A DNA stretch of 9,157 bases from Acidobacteriota bacterium (GTDB lineage Bacteria; Acidobacteriota; Terriglobia; Terriglobales; SCQP01): positions 1-9,157 of the forward strand of contig JAKAOE010000045.1 in the NCBI GenBank assembly GCA_021823305.1, in the 5' to 3' direction. The position numbers and the translations under genes were made by a program. A model generated the notes under the pieces. The model ran no database searches, was not told the origin of the DNA, and was given only the letters and a program-made list of their open reading frames with translations. The first letter of the stretch is position 1, and every line of letters starts with the position of its first letter. Below, piece by piece: positions 6,561 through 9,157 of the stretch.

Positions 6561-7712
6561 TCAGTTGGGGTTCACCAGTTGGACCGGGATGCCGAAGCTG
6601 GCGTTGGTGGCGATGCCGCCGCCATTGCCGCCGCCGCCGGCGCCACAGCCGGCGGCGTTGATGAAGTTGGCGGCGACACCCGGATTGCCGCCGCCGTTGG
6701 TGAGGCCATCAATGAACCAGTTGCTGAATCCGATGATGGTGATCGTGCCGCCGCCGGGGCCGACCTGACAGCCGGGGCAGCAGTCGTCCCACACCGGCGC
6801 GACGACGAGCTGGGGGCTGGTGTCGGTGATGGTGCCGTCGGGATGCTGGTAGGCGCCGGGGGCGACGTAGGTGTCGGGCGTGGCGCCGATCAGGTTGTTG
6901 ATGCCGGACTGGGTGGGGCCGACCATGTTGCCGTTCTCGGTCTGGTACGAGGAGCCGCAGGCGGCGACGATGGGGGAGACGCCGCAGGAGGCGAGCGGGC
7001 TGGAGAGCGCGCAGGAGTACAAGGAGGCGCCGCCGCCGCTGCCGTTGCTGAAGTCGAGCGAGTAGAACTGGCTGGGGGCGAGCGAGCCGCCGGGCGAGGT
7101 GGGGCGGAGGGTGATGAGCGAGCCCAGGAGTTGCGGGTTGGCCTGGATCCAGGGGCTGAGGTTACCGTTGGCGTCGAGGATGGTCTGGCCGTCGGCGCAG
7201 GCCTGGGTGGGGGTTTCGGTGCTGAGCACGGTGTTGGGAATGAAGATGGGGCGCAGGCAGATGGAGCCGGTGGCGACGGGCGAGGCCTGGGCGGTGGCGG
7301 TGGCGACGACGTCGGTTTCGGTGGTGCCGAAGATGCGCAGGAAGAAGGCGGGGATGCCGTCGGCGCCGGTGCGCGGGACGGTGACGGTGACCAGCCGGTC
7401 GGTGGTGTCCACGCTGACGTCGCCGGCGGCGATGGTCACGGGTTCGCCGAGGATGGCGTTGGCGCCGGCGAGGGCGATGGCGGCATTGACGGCGGTCGTG
7501 GGCTGGGAGTTGCTGGGCGTGAGGAAGGTGAAGGCGCCGGCGAGGGCGGCGGCGTCGGCGGCGGTCTGGGCGGCGGTCTTGCCGGCGTAGAGCACGCCCA
7601 GATCCACGGCGAGGGCGGCCATGCCCATCAAGCCGGTGAGCATGAGGGTGACCAGCACGGCGGTGACGCCGCGCTGGCGCGCGCGCGCCGGAGATGGCGG
7701 GGCGGAGGTCAC
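6561..7712 (-). CDS. TadG-like pilus-assembly protein with N-terminal Tad domain and Cys/Gly-rich ectodomain
   Basis: Predicted 383-residue protein anchored in the inner membrane by one N-terminal helix, with the rest outside the cytoplasm. Residues about 13-60 match the TadE/TadG-like Tad domain: RQRG, a hydrophobic helix at about 16-38, then AVDLGVLYAGKTAAQTAADAAALAGA-like sequence. Residues about 122-142 (FFLRIFG, then alternating V/A/T) are also typical of this family. The remaining 240 residues match no domain I recognise. They carry nine cysteines in total (152, 172, 234, 243, 252, 311, 312, 315, 356) and a Gly/Asn-rich tail at about 339-367. I see no von Willebrand A metal site (DxSxS), which many TadG proteins have. 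The GTG start overlaps the secretin stop (GTGA), and AAGAAGGG six bases upstream can serve as the ribosome binding site. The position between secretin and TadZ supports a pilus or surface role; the exact function is unknown. Confidence 0.82.
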   Translation of the reverse strand: MTSAPPSPARARQRGVTAVLVTLMLTGLMGMAALAVDLGVLYAGKTAAQTAADAAALAGAFTFLTPSNSQPTTAVNAAIALAGANAILGEPVTIAAGDVSVDTTDRLVTVTVPRTGADGIPAFFLRIFGTTETDVVATATAQASPVATGSICLRPIFIPNTVLSTETPTQACADGQTILDANGNLSPWIQANPQLLGSLITLRPTSPGGSLAPSQFYSLDFSNGSGGGASLYSCALSSPLASCGVSPIVAACGSSYQTENGNMVGPTQSGINNLIGATPDTYVAPGAYQHPDGTITDTSPQLVVAPVWDDCCPGCQVGPGGGTITIIGFSNWFIDGLTNGGGNPGVAANFINAAGCGAGGGGNGGGIATNASFGIPVQLVNPN

Positions 7713-9157
7713 CGTCCGCCCTTCTTGGCGTGGTCGAAGTGGGAGGCGTTGAGGAAGGGCTGGGGCATGACCGGGCCGCGGGGGACGTGATTGGAGGGGT
7801 GGACAAGATGGGCGGTGACGATCACCACCAGCTCGTTGCGGCTCTTGTTGGTGCTCCAGCTTTGGAAGAACTTGCCCAGGACGGGGATATCGCCCAGGCC
7901 GGGGAGCTTGGAGAGGTTGCGGGTGAGGCGGTTGTCGAGCAGGCCGGCGATGACGAAGCTCTGGCCGTCGCGCAGCTCGAGCTCGGTGGAGGCTTTGCGC
8001 GTGCTCAGCGCCGGGATGAGGAAGCCGGAAACGGTGAGCGCGTTGGAGAAGTCCAGCGCGCTCACCTCCGGCGCCACCTGCAGGTCAATGGTGCCATCGG
8101 GGAGGATGGTGGGCTTGAAATGCAGATTGACGCCGAACGGTTTGAATTGGATGGTGACGTTGTTGATCGCGCCCTGGCCCTGGACCACGGGGAAGGGGAA
8201 CTCGCCGCCGGCGAGGAAGCTGGCTTCCTTGCCGTCCATGGCGACGAGGTTGGGCTCGGCGAGGATCTGGAGCAGGTTTTTCTGCTCGAGGGCCTCGAGG
8301 GTGGCGCCGATGTTGGCGTCGCTGCGGAAGAGGAAGACGTTGAGCAGGTCGTTGAGGCCGATGTGGTTGCCGGCGCCTTGGCCGCTGCCATTGACGACCG
8401 AGCCGCCGGGCGGGATGAGGGTGGTGCTGTTGGCGATGGCCCCGGCGGGGGCGCCGAATTGCTGGGTGCCGAGCGAGCCGACGGTTTTGCCGAGGCCGGT
8501 GGAGAAGAGGTTGGCGCCGAACTGGTTGACGGCGCTGCGATCCACTTCCGCGAAGCGGACCTGGAGCATGACCTGATCGGGATCGCCGGCGGCGTCCACG
8601 TCGAGATCGTTGACGATGTGCTTGCTGAAGCCGTCGGCGACGGCGAGCACCTGCTTGGCGCGGGCGGCGTTCTGCAGGGTGCCGGAGAGGACGAGGCCGT
8701 CGCCGCTGGCGGAGACACGCAGGCCGGCGGCGGGGAAGAGGTGGTCGAGCTCGAGTTGCAGGGGCTGGGGATCGAGGCCGACGTCGACGGTGTAGGCGCG
8801 GGCGTCGGAGTTGGCGTCCCACAGCAGGAGGGAGACTTCGCCGGGAGCGATGCCCTGGACGAGGACCTGGTTGGGGGAGACGACGAGCGCTTGGGCGATG
8901 GAGCTATCGGTGAGCGAGACCCGGGTCAGCGGCACCGGGCTTTGCACCAGCAGGCTGTGATGAGCGACGAGGCGGAGGGCGATGGGCGAGCCCAGCGGGC
9001 GGAGCGGCGAGCCGACCGGGAGCCAGCCGGGCGAGAGCGTGCGCGGGGTGGTGGCGGCGCGTGCAGGCGGAGCGGCGGGCCGAGGCCCGGGAGCGGCGGC
9101 GGCGGCGCGCGGCAGCGGCGCGGCCGCGATGGGGGCGGCGACGGGCGCCACGGCGGG
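7709..9157 (-). CDS. rcpA: Tad/Flp pilus outer-membrane secretin RcpA/CpaC, 5' end outside window
   Basis: Forms the outer-membrane channel through which the Tad (Flp, type IVc) pilus leaves the cell. The frame stays open to the window edge, so the true start and signal peptide lie outside. The first GTG in the frame (9151) is followed by about 35 Ala/Pro-rich residues, which looks like a linker after a signal peptide rather than a real N-terminus. Counting from that GTG, a pilus-type secretin N-terminal domain spans about 55-125, a BON-like segment about 130-185, and the secretin core about 193-450. The core contains ILAEPNLVAMDG (296-307), a beta-rich stretch with LPDGTIDLQVAPEVS (350-364), and the C-terminal hallmark LPGLGDIPVLGKFF (416-429) followed by NELVVIVTAHLV. 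The size and domain order fit the CpaC family. Its TGA stop overlaps the GTG of the next gene by 4 bp, suggesting translational coupling. Confidence 0.93.
   Translation of the reverse strand, partial: PAVAPVAAPIAAAPLPRAAAAAPGPRPAAPPARAATTPRTLSPGWLPVGSPLRPLGSPIALRLVAHHSLLVQSPVPLTRVSLTDSSIAQALVVSPNQVLVQGIAPGEVSLLLWDANSDARAYTVDVGLDPQPLQLELDHLFPAAGLRVSASGDGLVLSGTLQNAARAKQVLAVADGFSKHIVNDLDVDAAGDPDQVMLQVRFAEVDRSAVNQFGANLFSTGLGKTVGSLGTQQFGAPAGAIANSTTLIPPGGSVVNGSGQGAGNHIGLNDLLNVFLFRSDANIGATLEALEQKNLLQILAEPNLVAMDGKEASFLAGGEFPFPVVQGQGAINNVTIQFKPFGVNLHFKPTILPDGTIDLQVAPEVSALDFSNALTVSGFLIPALSTRKASTELELRDGQSFVIAGLLDNRLTRNLSKLPGLGDIPVLGKFFQSWSTNKSRNELVVIVTAHLVHPSNHVPRGPVMPQPFLNASHFDHAKKGGR

Noticed and set aside
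6579..7790. 403-codon plus-strand open frame opposite the TadG-like gene
   Set aside because: Gly/Ala/Asp-rich shadow of a GC-rich gene; no recognisable domain or ribosome binding site context.

Overview
This is a GC-rich window in which every gene I can support lies on the minus strand, so transcription runs from high to low coordinates. The dense GC bias, the tad gene order with a DUF192 gene straight after tadC, and a TCAG-type heptamer array between genes suggest an Acidobacteriota-like soil bacterium. That placement is inference: no rRNA or taxonomic marker is present.

Layout in order of transcription. A Tad/Flp-type pilus (tight adherence, type IVc) cluster fills 9157 to 2140: an outer-membrane secretin (RcpA/CpaC, cut by the window edge), a TadG-like anchored Tad-domain protein, TadZ/CpaE, the TadA/CpaF ATPase, and the inner-membrane platform proteins TadB and TadC. 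The junctions are -4 bp (GTGA stop/start overlap), 17, 23, 20 and 2 bp, so this looks like one operon. A small DUF192 gene (2129 to 1746) follows 10 bp after tadC, with its ribosome binding site overlapping the tadC stop codon, so it probably belongs to the same transcript.

A 70-bp gap (1676-1745) holds four tandem 7-bp units ending in TCAG and the most AT-rich bases seen in the window. Beyond it is a second unit of unrelated metabolism: a membrane-anchored mono-haem cytochrome c (1675 to 1157) and, 22 bp on, a PLP-dependent threonine/serine dehydratase without an ACT domain (1134 to 172). The last 171 bases (1-171) hold no gene I can support, only a cluster of palindromes that could fold downstream of the dehydratase.

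Working together, TadA powers pilin extrusion through the TadB/TadC platform, TadZ localises the machine, RcpA is the outer-membrane pore, and the TadG-like protein is probably a surface or pilus-associated component. The Flp pilin, prepilin peptidase (TadV/CpaA) and CpaB/RcpC are not here; they would be expected beyond position 9157. I see no wholly new system. The least explained parts are the DUF192 partner, the cysteine- and glycine-rich TadG-like ectodomain, the degenerate TadZ, and the heptamer array.
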